Shown: positions 1-7,353 of the stretch, piece by piece | Layout of the letters: every line of letters begins with the position of its first letter | How positions within the stretch are numbered: the first letter of the stretch is position 1 | NCBI GenBank assembly: GCA_017744735.1 | Contig: JAGIAR010000009.1 | Coordinates: forward strand, 62,001 to 126,000 | Source of the DNA: Novosphingobium sp. | GTDB taxonomy: Bacteria > Pseudomonadota > Alphaproteobacteria > Sphingomonadales > Sphingomonadaceae | Length of the DNA: 64,000 bases | Reading direction: 5' to 3' | Notes under the pieces: model-generated | What the model was told of the DNA's origin: nothing | The model's database searches: none | What the model saw: only the letters and a program-made list of their open reading frames with translations | Translations under genes and position numbers: made by a program

Positions 1-74
1 CCCGCGGCGTGCTCCACAAGAACACGGTCGCGCGCAAGATGTCGCGCCTCTCGAAGCGAATCGCCGCTCTTTGA
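1..74 (+). CDS. rpsT: 30S ribosomal protein S20, C-terminal end (partial)
   Basis: Only the last 23 codons are in the window; the gene begins upstream. The readable tail (RGVLHKNTVARKMSRLSKRIAAL, split here as RGVLHKNTVARK and MSRLSKRIAAL) is the conserved basic C-terminus of S20, a small-subunit protein that binds 16S rRNA. A strong terminator follows. The rpsT-dnaA order is common in alphaproteobacteria and supports the call. Confidence 0.9.
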   Translation, partial: RGVLHKNTVARKMSRLSKRIAAL

Positions 75-138
75 GATTGGGCGATTCGGACGCGCCCCGG
101 CGGGTCCGATGTCACATTTCGAGAACGGAAATCGAACG

Positions 139-168
139 GAGCCGGCGTACCAAACGCCGGCTCTTTTT
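139..168 (+). terminator. Rho-independent terminator after rpsT
   Basis: A perfect 10-bp stem (GAGCCGGCGT / ACGCCGGCTC, positions 139-148 and 154-163) with a 5-nt loop is followed by five T. It separates rpsT transcription from dnaA. Confidence 0.9.
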
Positions 169-578
169 GCGTCCGCAAAATGTAACATGACAATTTGATG
201 TAAGTGTAGGTAATCCCACGATTCGTCTGCTGACGACCGGAAAAACGTTGGTTTTCAGCCATTTCCACGCAGGCCTGCCGCCCCCCGGCGAGTCAACCCG
301 GTTTATTTCAATTTTTTTACCGGGCGGCCCTTGCCCAATCGGGCGAGGGGGTCATAAATCCAGATCAGCCCGGGGCGATACCGCGCAGGGCTTCACATTT
401 CGAACGATGGCATTGGGAAGACCCGAATCGTGGGGATCGGGCCGGTGCGGAGCTTTGCGTTCCGCGTCCTGCAGCCATCGATGGGGTTCGGCACCGAACG
501 AGGGCGGGGCAAAACATGATTCGAATGGGACCACACGGCGACCGGGCATCTTCGCGGCGCGGCAAGGGCGAGGGCGAC
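169..578. other. Intergenic region upstream of dnaA
   Basis: About 410 bp with no supportable gene. It includes A+T-rich patches near 169-215 and 300-320 in an otherwise GC-rich context. It should hold the dnaA promoter. I found no cluster of consensus DnaA boxes (TTATCCACA) that would let me call an origin here. Confidence 0.5.
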
Positions 579-2003
579 ATGACCGAAGACCAGGAAGCAT
601 TGGACCTGGCCGCAGACTGGGCGGACATCAGCCAGGGCCTGCGCAAGGACCTGGGCCAGCAGCTCCACAGCCAGTGGATCCGGCCGATCCAGGTCGGCAG
701 CTTCTGCAAGGAAACCGGTACGCTGGACCTGTTCCTGCCGACCGAATTCTCGGCCAACTGGGTCGCGGACCGCTTCGCCGACCGGCTCTCGCTGGCGTGG
801 AAGATCGCGCGCAGCGAGGTGCGCAACGTGCGCATCCAGGTCCACCCGGGCCGCCGGCAATTGCCCGAGGTCACGCTGAACGGCCATGACGGCTTCGGCC
901 GCGGCGCGGCCAACGACGGCGCGCTCGAGGCCGCCGGCGCCCATGCCGCGGGGACGATCGGCGATGCCGGCTTCACCGCCTCGGTCGGGCTCGATCCGTC
1001 GCTGACCTTCGCCGCCTTCGTCACCGGCACCGCCAACGTGCTCGCCTTCAACGCGGCCGAACGCATGGCCAAGGTCGAGACGCCGCAATTCTCGCCGCTC
1101 TACCTCAAGGCCGCGACCGGCCAGGGCAAGACGCATTTGCTCCACGCGATCGGCCATTCCTATCTCCAGGCCCACCCGCGCGCGCGGATCTTCTACTGCA
1201 GCGCGGAGCGCTTCATGGTCGAGTTCGTCTCGGCGCTGCGCCAGAACGAGATGATCGAGTTCAAGGCGCGTCTGCGCGGCTTCGACCTGCTGCTGGTCGA
1301 CGACATCCAGTTCATCATCGGCAAGGCTTCGGCGCAGGAAGAACTGCTCTACACGATCGACGCGTTGCTGGCCGAAGGCAAGCGGCTGGTCTTCGCCGCG
1401 GACCGGGCCCCGCAGGCGCTGGACGGGGTCGAGCAGCGGCTGCTCAGCCGCCTGTCGATGGGCCTGGTCGCCGACATCCAGCCGGCCGACATCGAACTGC
1501 GCCGCTCGATCCTCGAATCGAAGCTTGCCCGCTTCGCGCCGCTCGAAGTGCCGGGCGACGTGATCGAGTTCCTCGCGCGCACGATCAACCGCAACGTCCG
1601 CGAGCTGGTCGGCGGCTTGAACAAGCTGATCGCCTATGCCCAGCTCACCGGCCAGGAAGTGTCGCTCCAGCTCGCCGAAGAACAGCTGACCGACATCCTC
1701 TCGGCCAACCGCAAGCGCATCACGATCGACGAGATCCAGCGCACCGTGTGCCAGTTCTACCGGGTCGACCGCTCGGAGATGTCCTCCAAGCGCCGCGCGC
1801 GCGCGGTGGTCCGCCCGCGGCAGGTCGCGATGTATCTCGCCAAGGTGCTGACCCCGCGCAGCTATCCCGAGATCGGGCGCAAGTTCGGCGGGCGCGACCA
1901 TTCGACCGTGATCCACGCGGTGCGGCTGATCGAGGACCTGCGCAAGCGCGACGCCGACATGGACGGGGATGTGCGCAGCCTGTTGAGACAGCTGGAAAGC
2001 TGA
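579..2003 (+). CDS. dnaA: Chromosomal replication initiator protein DnaA
   Basis: Initiator ATPase that binds DnaA boxes, opens oriC and loads DnaB. In the 474-residue product the AAA+ P-loop is at about 180-187 (ATGQGKT), Walker B near 238-245 (LLLVDDIQF), an arginine-finger segment VEQRLLSRLS follows, and the DNA-binding domain IV signature GGRDHSTVIHA is near 437-447. The start at 579 is chosen because GGGCGAGGG lies just upstream and the family N-terminus (LAADWADISQGLRKDLG) follows; an in-frame ATG at 516 would add 21 residues. Odd point: the first Gly of the usual P-loop is Ala here (KAATGQGKT). The dnaB gene lies in the same window, but 35 kb away. Confidence 0.97.
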   Translation: MTEDQEALDLAADWADISQGLRKDLGQQLHSQWIRPIQVGSFCKETGTLDLFLPTEFSANWVADRFADRLSLAWKIARSEVRNVRIQVHPGRRQLPEVTLNGHDGFGRGAANDGALEAAGAHAAGTIGDAGFTASVGLDPSLTFAAFVTGTANVLAFNAAERMAKVETPQFSPLYLKAATGQGKTHLLHAIGHSYLQAHPRARIFYCSAERFMVEFVSALRQNEMIEFKARLRGFDLLLVDDIQFIIGKASAQEELLYTIDALLAEGKRLVFAADRAPQALDGVEQRLLSRLSMGLVADIQPADIELRRSILESKLARFAPLEVPGDVIEFLARTINRNVRELVGGLNKLIAYAQLTGQEVSLQLAEEQLTDILSANRKRITIDEIQRTVCQFYRVDRSEMSSKRRARAVVRPRQVAMYLAKVLTPRSYPEIGRKFGGRDHSTVIHAVRLIEDLRKRDADMDGDVRSLLRQLES

Positions 2004-2062
2004 GCGGTTTTACCGCCCCTCTCCCCAGACTTTCCCCCTTCGGCACACTGTCGCTCAACAGC

Positions 2063-2105
2063 CTGTCCACAAGGCTTTGCACAGGGCTTTGCACAGGCTT
2101 GTCCC
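2063..2105. repeat. Degenerate DnaA-box-like / TTTGCACAGG repeat cluster
   Basis: Just after the dnaA stop are CTGTCCACAAGGC (2063-2075, containing a 7/9 match to TTATCCACA), then two tandem copies of CTTTGCACAGG and a CTTGTCC. The same 13-mer CTGTCCACAAGGC is found upstream of dnaB at 37487. A role in DnaA binding is an inference. Confidence 0.4.
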
Positions 2106-2158
2106 CGCGCGACATGATGCTTTCAACGCGGCGGTGCGGGGTCTAAGGGGCGGAAGCA

Positions 2159-2578
2159 ATGAGTCTCCCGCTCGCTCCCGCCCTGCCCGCAACCTATGCC
2201 GAAGCCGCGTTTCGCGGCGGTATCCGATGCCGCTGCCCGCGCTGCGGCGAAGCCCCGCTGTTCCGCAAGTGGCTCAAGCCGGTCGATCGCTGCGCCGCCT
2301 GCGGGCAGGACTGGTCGCTCCAGCGGGCGGACGATTTCCCGGCCTATGTCGCGATCCTCGTCACCGGCCATGTGCTCGCGCCGATCCTGATCGGGCTGGC
2401 GACCCGCACCGAGCTTTCGATCCTGGCCATACTGGCGATCGTGGTGCCGCTGGCGGGGGTTATGATGTACGGCCTGCTCCAGCCCGCCAAGGGCGCGATC
2501 ATCGCCGCGCAATGGTGGTTCGGGCTGAACGGCTTCACCCGCGAGCGCCCCGCGCCGGCCGACGGCGAGACCCCGTGA
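2159..2578 (+). CDS. DUF983 family membrane protein
   Basis: 139-residue protein. The N-terminal zinc-ribbon-like part has two CxxC pairs (CRCPRCGE near residues 23-30, CAACGQ near 45-50). Two hydrophobic segments follow (about 62-105), and the end WWFGLNGFTR is typical of DUF983. Family function is not established; members occur across alphaproteobacteria, often near cytochrome oxidase assembly genes, but here it sits between dnaA and a ThiF-like gene. It starts about 20 bp before the end of the low-complexity tail that follows dnaA. Confidence 0.85.
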   Translation: MSLPLAPALPATYAEAAFRGGIRCRCPRCGEAPLFRKWLKPVDRCAACGQDWSLQRADDFPAYVAILVTGHVLAPILIGLATRTELSILAILAIVVPLAGVMMYGLLQPAKGAIIAAQWWFGLNGFTRERPAPADGETP

Positions 2579-2599
2579 GTCGCGCGTGAGCCCCTGCCG

Positions 2600-3364
2600 A
2601 TGAGCCTGACGCCCGAACGCCTCGACCGCTTCGCCCGCCACATCGTGCTGCCCGAGATCGGCGGCACCGGGCAGCTGGCCCTGGCGAAGGCGCATGTCGC
2701 GCTGGTCGGCGTGGGCGGGATCGGCTCGCCCGCGCTGCAATATCTGGCAGCGGCGGGAATCGGAAAGCTGACGCTGATCGACGACGACCGGGTCGATGCC
2801 AGCAACCTCCAGCGCCAGACGATCTTTGCCGAAACCGACCTCGGCCAGCTCAAGGCCGAGCGGGCGGAGGAGTGGGTCGCGCGCTTCGATCCCGCGCTGC
2901 AGGTGCAGGCGGTCGCGATCCGGGTGACCGCCGAAAACGCCTCTGCCCTCATCCAGGGTGCCGACCTGGTGCTCGACGGCTGCGACAATTTCGCGACCCG
3001 CCTCGCGGTGTCCGACGCCTGCGTCGCCGCGGGCGTGCCGCTGGTCAGCGCCGCGGTCGGGCGCTTCCAGGGCCAGGTCGCAGCCTTCGCCGGGCATCTC
3101 GACGGCCAGAGCTGCTACCGCTGCTTCGTCGGCGATGCCTTCGACGCCGACGATTGCGACACCTGCGCGGCCGACGGGATGCTCGGCGCGATGGCCGGCT
3201 GGGCCGGGACCTTCGCCGCGCTCACCGCGATCCGCGTGCTGCTCGGCGGCGCGATGGGCGATCCGCAATGGGGGAAGCTGCATCTGCTCGACGGGCTGGC
3301 GCCGGGAATGCGGACGATGACGATCGCCAAGGACGCTGAGTGCCGGGGGTGTAAGGGCGCCTAA
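2600..3364 (+). CDS. ThiF/MoeB/HesA-type sulfur-carrier adenylyltransferase
   Basis: E1-like enzyme that adenylates the C-terminal Gly of a ubiquitin-like sulfur carrier (MoaD or ThiS), for molybdopterin or thiazole synthesis. The 254-residue product has the nucleotide-binding motif GVGGIGSPALQYLAAAGIG near residues 33-51, then DDDRVDASNLQRQ and DGCDNFATR. CYRC, CDTC and CRGC pairs fit the structural zinc site. There is no C-terminal rhodanese domain, so it resembles MoeB/HesA of about 250 residues. Only 21 bp separate it from the DUF983 gene. The carrier protein partner is not in the window, so MoeB versus ThiF stays open. Confidence 0.88.
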   Translation: MSLTPERLDRFARHIVLPEIGGTGQLALAKAHVALVGVGGIGSPALQYLAAAGIGKLTLIDDDRVDASNLQRQTIFAETDLGQLKAERAEEWVARFDPALQVQAVAIRVTAENASALIQGADLVLDGCDNFATRLAVSDACVAAGVPLVSAAVGRFQGQVAAFAGHLDGQSCYRCFVGDAFDADDCDTCAADGMLGAMAGWAGTFAALTAIRVLLGGAMGDPQWGKLHLLDGLAPGMRTMTIAKDAECRGCKGA

Positions 3365-3776
3365 GCGCCGCAAACTTGTTCCCGAAGCTGAAATCGAAGA
3401 CTTCGCCGTCGAACCAGACCCGTCGGGGCGGCCCGTGCTTCGTGAACTCGATGACGGCCGGAAATGCCGGATCCCGCGCCTTGCAGATCACCTTTTTCCC
3501 ACGAAGCTTGCAGTGGGTGGGCCAAGGAATGCTGTAGTCTCCAAGGAATGCCGTGCGGTTGAGAATTACGATTATCTTGTTCACGCCGTGATCGACGACG
3601 GCGGCACGAAAGACGCCCCGGTACACATAAATGCGATAGTCATTCCGGCCCTGCGCGATATGGCCGACATACTCGATCTTCTCTCGACCGTTGATCGGCC
3701 CGACGAATCCCTGCCCCTGAAGCAGGGGTCCGATATTGCCAGAAGCAGCAGAAAGCATTGCAAGGAGAGCGAACAT
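3222..3776 (-). CDS. Hypothetical secreted protein, tail overlaps the ThiF-like gene
   Basis: Unrecognised. The N-terminus (MFALLAMLSAASG) looks like a short signal sequence and is followed by a compact domain to about residue 135 (GREKIEYVGHIAQGRNDYRIYVYRG...FTKHGPP). That part has lower GC and reads as real coding sequence. The last 45 or so residues are antisense to the ThiF-like gene and are low-complexity Arg/Ser/Ala. The native stop has therefore probably been lost by a small indel or rearrangement near 3372, and read-through ends at 3222. There is no clear ribosome binding site at the ATG. Confidence 0.5.
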   Translation of the reverse strand: MFALLAMLSAASGNIGPLLQGQGFVGPINGREKIEYVGHIAQGRNDYRIYVYRGVFRAAVVDHGVNKIIVILNRTAFLGDYSIPWPTHCKLRGKKVICKARDPAFPAVIEFTKHGPPRRVWFDGEVFDFSFGNKFAALRRPYTPGTQRPWRSSSSAFPAPARRADAASPIADRPSRRRAARGSR

Positions 3777-3853
3777 TCGCGCTGTTTGGCGCCTCAGATT
3801 CCGGGTTTCAACTCATATGCCGCGGATCGGCTTGCTTCGCTCACCGCGATCTA

Positions 3854-3898
3854 TTCGTGCCTTTGTGTGAGTATCATTTTCTCACACAAAGGCACGAA
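3854..3898. repeat. Perfect 18-bp inverted repeat
   Basis: Arms 3854-3871 and 3881-3898 (TTCGTGCCTTTGTGTGAG and its complement) flank a 9-nt loop (TATCATTTT); GACACGAAG follows. It lies between two genes transcribed leftwards (3222-3776 and 4026-4367). The sequence resembles a dispersed intergenic repeat type (CTTCGTGTCTTCGTGCC...), which is recalled knowledge and was not searched. No poly-T run follows on either strand. Confidence 0.7.
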
Positions 3899-3940
3899 GA
3901 CACGAAGATGGAGTGCGGGGGGTGCGGGGGCTGAAGCCGT

Positions 3941-4016
3941 GTTCCTGCGGAAGCAGGAACCCACAGCCCGAGCGCTCGGCATTCCCGCCCTGGGCTCCCG
4001 CTTTCGCAGGAGCACT
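3941..4016. repeat. Hairpin-containing intergenic repeat, copy 1
   Basis: Begins with a hairpin GTTCCTGC-GGAA-GCAGGAAC (3941-3960) and ends with CGCAGGAGCAC. A similarly organised stretch lies at 8652-8723. Probably a dispersed extragenic repeat of the host; weakly supported. Confidence 0.35.
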
Positions 4017-4025
4017 GTCGCAGCA

Positions 4026-4367
4026 TCAGAAACTCGCGCCGTCGATCAAGCGCCGCGGCAGATCGCGCCACAGCTCCGGTTCGAACAGCCGCAGATTGAC
4101 CGCCATCCGCTCGTAGCTTGGATCGAGCGAGGTCCAGTGGGTGGTGCAGCCGCAGACCGGGCAGTGCCAGGTGGTCAGCAGGCAATCGCCCTGGACATAG
4201 CCGGTGCCCTCGCCTTCGACGCTCACCAGCTCGGGATGGCAATGGTGCCACAGCGCGCCGCGCCTGCGGCACATCGAGCAATTGCAATCGCCCGCATCCG
4301 TCGGGGTCTCGCGCAGGGTGAGCCGGATGCGTCCACAGTGGCAGCTGCCTTGATGCTCGACGGTCAT
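4026..4367 (-). CDS. GFA-family (glutathione-dependent formaldehyde-activating-like) protein
   Basis: 113-residue protein of the GFA/CENP-V fold. The zinc ligands are recognisable: GSCHCGRI near residue 8, CNCSMCRRRG near 28-37 and CPVCGCTTHW near 69-78. Most members are of unknown substrate and only a few act on S-hydroxymethyl-glutathione. Its ATG overlaps the stop of the upstream sirtuin gene (ATGA at 4364-4367), so the two are co-transcribed and translationally coupled. Confidence 0.85.
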   Translation of the reverse strand: MTVEHQGSCHCGRIRLTLRETPTDAGDCNCSMCRRRGALWHHCHPELVSVEGEGTGYVQGDCLLTTWHCPVCGCTTHWTSLDPSYERMAVNLRLFEPELWRDLPRRLIDGASF

Positions 4368-5071
4368 GCGAGAACCTCGTCCACCCACTCCGGCACCAAT
4401 ACGCTCGCCGGGCCGAGCCGGGTTTCGTCGAACCAGTGCGAGCCGTTGCTGCGTTCGAGATTGAGCTCGAGCGTCCGCGCCTGCGCGGCGGCGGCCTGCT
4501 GGACGAAGCCCGCCGCAGGATAGACCGCGCCCGAGGTGCCGATCGACACGAACAGGTCGGCGCGCGCGATCGCCGCGAAGATCCGGTCCATCTCGTAGGG
4601 CATCTCGCCGAACCACACGATGTCGGGCCGCAGCGCGACCGCGCCGCAGGCGGGGCATGGCGGCCCGTCGAGCAGCGTGCCTTCCCAGGGATGCCGCGCG
4701 TCGCAGGCCCGGCACCAGACCGACAGCGCCTCGCCGTGCATGTGCAGCACGCGCTGCGCTCCGGCACGCTCGTGCAGATCGTCGATGTTCTGGGTGACGA
4801 TCAGCAACTCGCCGTCCCACTCGCGGTCGAGTTTCGCGAGCGCCGCGTGCGCGGGGTTGGGCTGCGCATCGCGTACATTGCGCCGCCGCTCGTCGTAGAA
4901 GCGCTGGACCAGTTCGGGATCGCGGCGGAAGCCTTCGGGGGTCGCGACTTCCTCGACCGGGTGATCCTCCCACAAGCCATCTTCCGCGCGGAAAGTCCTG
5001 AGGCCCGATTCGGCGGAAATCCCCGCGCCGGTCAGGATCACGATATTGCGGATATTGTTCATCTCCCCCAT
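4364..5071 (-). CDS. cobB: SIR2-family NAD-dependent protein deacylase
   Basis: Sirtuin that removes acyl groups from lysine using NAD+. Motifs seen: GAGISAESGLRTFR near the N-terminus, TQNIDDLHERAG, HMHGE (catalytic His) and two zinc pairs (CRAC, CPAC). This is the layout of bacterial class III CobB enzymes of about 235 residues. Start choice is uncertain: ATG at 5071, ATG at 5062 or TTG at 5086 are in frame, none with well-spaced SD. It is divergent from dapB with the 5' ends only about 27 bp apart, so their promoters overlap the neighbouring coding sequence. Confidence 0.9.
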   Translation of the reverse strand: MGEMNNIRNIVILTGAGISAESGLRTFRAEDGLWEDHPVEEVATPEGFRRDPELVQRFYDERRRNVRDAQPNPAHAALAKLDREWDGELLIVTQNIDDLHERAGAQRVLHMHGEALSVWCRACDARHPWEGTLLDGPPCPACGAVALRPDIVWFGEMPYEMDRIFAAIARADLFVSIGTSGAVYPAAGFVQQAAAAQARTLELNLERSNGSHWFDETRLGPASVLVPEWVDEVLA

Positions 5072-5097
5072 GAAGCACGCCACCAACGGGAGTTCAA

Positions 5098-5826
5098 ATG
5101 GCGCGTATCGGGATCATCGGCAGCGAGGGACGCATGGGCCAGGCGCTGGCTGCGGCGATCCTTGCGGCGGGCCACGAAGTCGCCGGCGGGATCGACCGCG
5201 GCGGCGATCCCGCCCCGCTCGCCGCGCTGAGCGACGCGCTGGTCGATTTCTCGGCCCCTGGCGCGCTCGATGCCAATCTGTTTGCGGCCTTCGACGCCGG
5301 CATCCCGATCGTGATCGGCACCACCGGCCTTGCGCCCGAGCATCACGCGGCGATCGACCGCGCGGCACAGACGATCGCCGTGCTCCAGACCGGCAACACC
5401 TCGCTCGGGGTGACGCTGCTGGCCCATCTGGTGCGCGAGGCGGCGGCGCGGCTCGGGCCCGAATGGGACATCGAGATCGTCGAGACCCATCACCGGATGA
5501 AGGTCGATGCGCCCTCGGGCACCGCGCTGCTGCTGGGCGAAGCGGCGGCCGAGGGGCGCGGGATCGAGCTTGCGGCGCATTCGGAGCGGGGGCGCGACGG
5601 GCACACCGGCGCACGCGCGCCGGGCGCGATCGGCTTCGCCGCGCTGCGCGGCGGCAGCGTGGCGGGCGATCACAGCGTCTATTTCCTCGCCGACAACGAG
5701 CGGCTCGCGCTGTCGCACCTCGCCGAGAACCGGGCGATCTTCGCGCGCGGCGCGGTCAGGGCGGCCGAATGGCTGATCGGCCGGGAGCCCGGCCGCTACA
5801 CCATGCCGCAGGTGCTGGGGCTCTAG
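5098..5826 (+). CDS. dapB: 4-hydroxy-tetrahydrodipicolinate reductase
   Basis: Reduces HTPA to tetrahydrodipicolinate in lysine/diaminopimelate synthesis. N-terminal Rossmann motif GSEGRMGQAL (residues 8-17), GTTGL near 79, and the catalytic signature ETHHRMKVDAPSGTA near 130-144 with the HH pair and Lys. Its 242 residues match the shorter DapB type. A GGGAG sequence sits 5 bp before the ATG. dapE of the same pathway lies 3 kb downstream on the other strand. Confidence 0.96.
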   Translation: MARIGIIGSEGRMGQALAAAILAAGHEVAGGIDRGGDPAPLAALSDALVDFSAPGALDANLFAAFDAGIPIVIGTTGLAPEHHAAIDRAAQTIAVLQTGNTSLGVTLLAHLVREAAARLGPEWDIEIVETHHRMKVDAPSGTALLLGEAAAEGRGIELAAHSERGRDGHTGARAPGAIGFAALRGGSVAGDHSVYFLADNERLALSHLAENRAIFARGAVRAAEWLIGREPGRYTMPQVLGL

Positions 5827-5830
5827 GCTC

Positions 5831-6700
5831 TTGAGCGCGGACCCCAGCCCGGCGCCGCCCTTCCGCAAGCGGGTCTACCACAGCCTGTTCGAAGGCACCG
5901 AGCACCACGGGCGCCTGTCCAAGACCAATCTGGTGCTGGTGGTGGTGATCCTGGCGGCGATCACGGTCTCGATTATCGGCACCGAACCGACGATCGCGCA
6001 CCGGCACCATGACCTGTTGATCGGCGCCGAGATGGGCTTCGGGGTGATCTTCCTCGCCGAATATTGCATGCGGCTGTGGAGCGTGGCCGAGCGCCCCGGC
6101 GCCGGCTCGGCGATGGCCAAGCGGCTGCATTACGCGATCACGCCGCTGGCGCTGATCGACCTGTTCGTGGTGGTGATCTCGCTGATCCCCTTCTTCATCG
6201 GCAACGGCGCGATCCTGCGGGTGGTCCGCCTCGCGCGGCTTTCGGCGCTGGTGAAGTTCAACCGCTTCTCGCACGCGGTGGAGGAGATCTCCGACGTGAT
6301 CTGGGAGCGGCGCTACGAGCTTGCGGTGACCATCGGCCTCGGCTGGGTGGTGCTGCTGTTCGGCGCGACCGCGCTCTACTGGGCCGAGGGCGAGGTCCAG
6401 CCCGACAAGTTCGGCAGCATCCCGCGGGCCCTGTGGTGGGCGATCGTGACCCTGACCACGGTCGGCTATGGCGACGTCGTGCCGATCACCCCGCTGGGCA
6501 AGGTGCTGGCATCCTTCGTCGCGCTGAGCGGGATCGTGCTGGTCGCGATGCCTGCGGGCATCATGGCCGCCGCCTTCAGCGAATCGATGCAGAAGCGGCG
6601 CGAGCGCGAGATCGCCGCGCATATCGAGGCCGAGGTCGAGCGCAAGGTCGATGCCGAGGTCGACCGGCTGGTCAAAGAGGAAGAGCAGCGCAAGCGATGA
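5831..6700 (+). CDS. Voltage-gated potassium channel-like membrane protein
   Basis: Six-helix ion channel. Hydrophobic segments S1-S3, an S4-like Arg repeat (RVVRLARLSALVKF near residues 130-143), and a pore loop with the K+ selectivity filter TVGYGD near 209-214. The charged C-terminal tail (about 250-289) is predicted coiled coil (EAEVERKVDAEVDRLVKEEEQ). The start is a TTG four bases after the dapB stop, so coupling with dapB is likely. The stop overlaps the nth ATG (ATGA). Confidence 0.88.
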   Translation: MSADPSPAPPFRKRVYHSLFEGTEHHGRLSKTNLVLVVVILAAITVSIIGTEPTIAHRHHDLLIGAEMGFGVIFLAEYCMRLWSVAERPGAGSAMAKRLHYAITPLALIDLFVVVISLIPFFIGNGAILRVVRLARLSALVKFNRFSHAVEEISDVIWERRYELAVTIGLGWVVLLFGATALYWAEGEVQPDKFGSIPRALWWAIVTLTTVGYGDVVPITPLGKVLASFVALSGIVLVAMPAGIMAAAFSESMQKRREREIAAHIEAEVERKVDAEVDRLVKEEEQRKR

Positions 6701-7353
6701 ACCGCGACACGATCTTCCAGTTCTTCAGCATCCTCGCCGAACTCAATCCCAACCCCGAGACCGAGCTGGAATTCGGCAACACCTACCAGCTGCTGGTCGC
6801 GGTGGTGCTGAGCGCGCAGGCGACCGACGCCGGGGTGAACAAGGCCACCCGCAGGCTGTTCGCCGAGGTCGAGACCCCGGCGCAGATGGTCGCGCTGGGC
6901 GAGGACGGCCTCAAGCAGCACATCAAGACGATCGGCCTGTTCAATTCCAAGGCCAAGAACGTGATCGCGCTCAGCGAAATCCTGGTGCGCGATTTCGGCG
7001 GCGCAGTGCCGCAGGACCGCGACACTTTGGTCACCCTGCCCGGGGTCGGGCGCAAGACCGCGAACGTGGTGATGAACTGCGCCTTCGGGATGGAGACCTT
7101 CGCGGTCGACACCCATGTGTTCCGCGTCGGCAACCGCACCGGGCTGGCCAAGGGCAAGACCCCCGAGAAGGTCGAGGCGCTGCTGGAGAAGCGGGTGCCG
7201 CAGCCGTTCCGGGTCCATGCGCATCACTGGCTGATCCTGCTCGGGCGCTACACCTGCAAGGCGCGCACGCCCGAGTGCTGGCGCTGCCCGGTGATCGGGC
7301 AGTGCGAATTCAGGCAGAAGGTGCTGGATCCCCCTCGCTCAAGGTCGAAATGA
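6697..7353 (+). CDS. nth: Endonuclease III (DNA glycosylase/AP lyase)
   Basis: Base-excision repair enzyme removing oxidised pyrimidines. Shows the HhH-GPD signature LPGVGRKTANVV (about residues 114-125, with the catalytic Lys), the catalytic Asp in VDTHVFR near 137, and the C-terminal [4Fe-4S] loop C-x6-C-x2-C-x5-C (CKARTPECWRCPVIGQC, about 187-203). The ATG overlaps the stop of the channel gene. The last 44 bp overlap the convergent symporter gene. Confidence 0.97.
   Translation: MNRDTIFQFFSILAELNPNPETELEFGNTYQLLVAVVLSAQATDAGVNKATRRLFAEVETPAQMVALGEDGLKQHIKTIGLFNSKAKNVIALSEILVRDFGGAVPQDRDTLVTLPGVGRKTANVVMNCAFGMETFAVDTHVFRVGNRTGLAKGKTPEKVEALLEKRVPQPFRVHAHHWLILLGRYTCKARTPECWRCPVIGQCEFRQKVLDPPRSRSK

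Noticed and set aside
169..578. Replication origin upstream of dnaA
   Set aside because: No cluster of consensus DnaA boxes and no clear DNA unwinding element. In many alphaproteobacteria the origin is not directly at dnaA. Not enough to call.
393..1916. Long leftward frame opposite dnaA
   Set aside because: Antisense shadow of dnaA with typical low-complexity composition; dnaA motifs are clear on the other strand.
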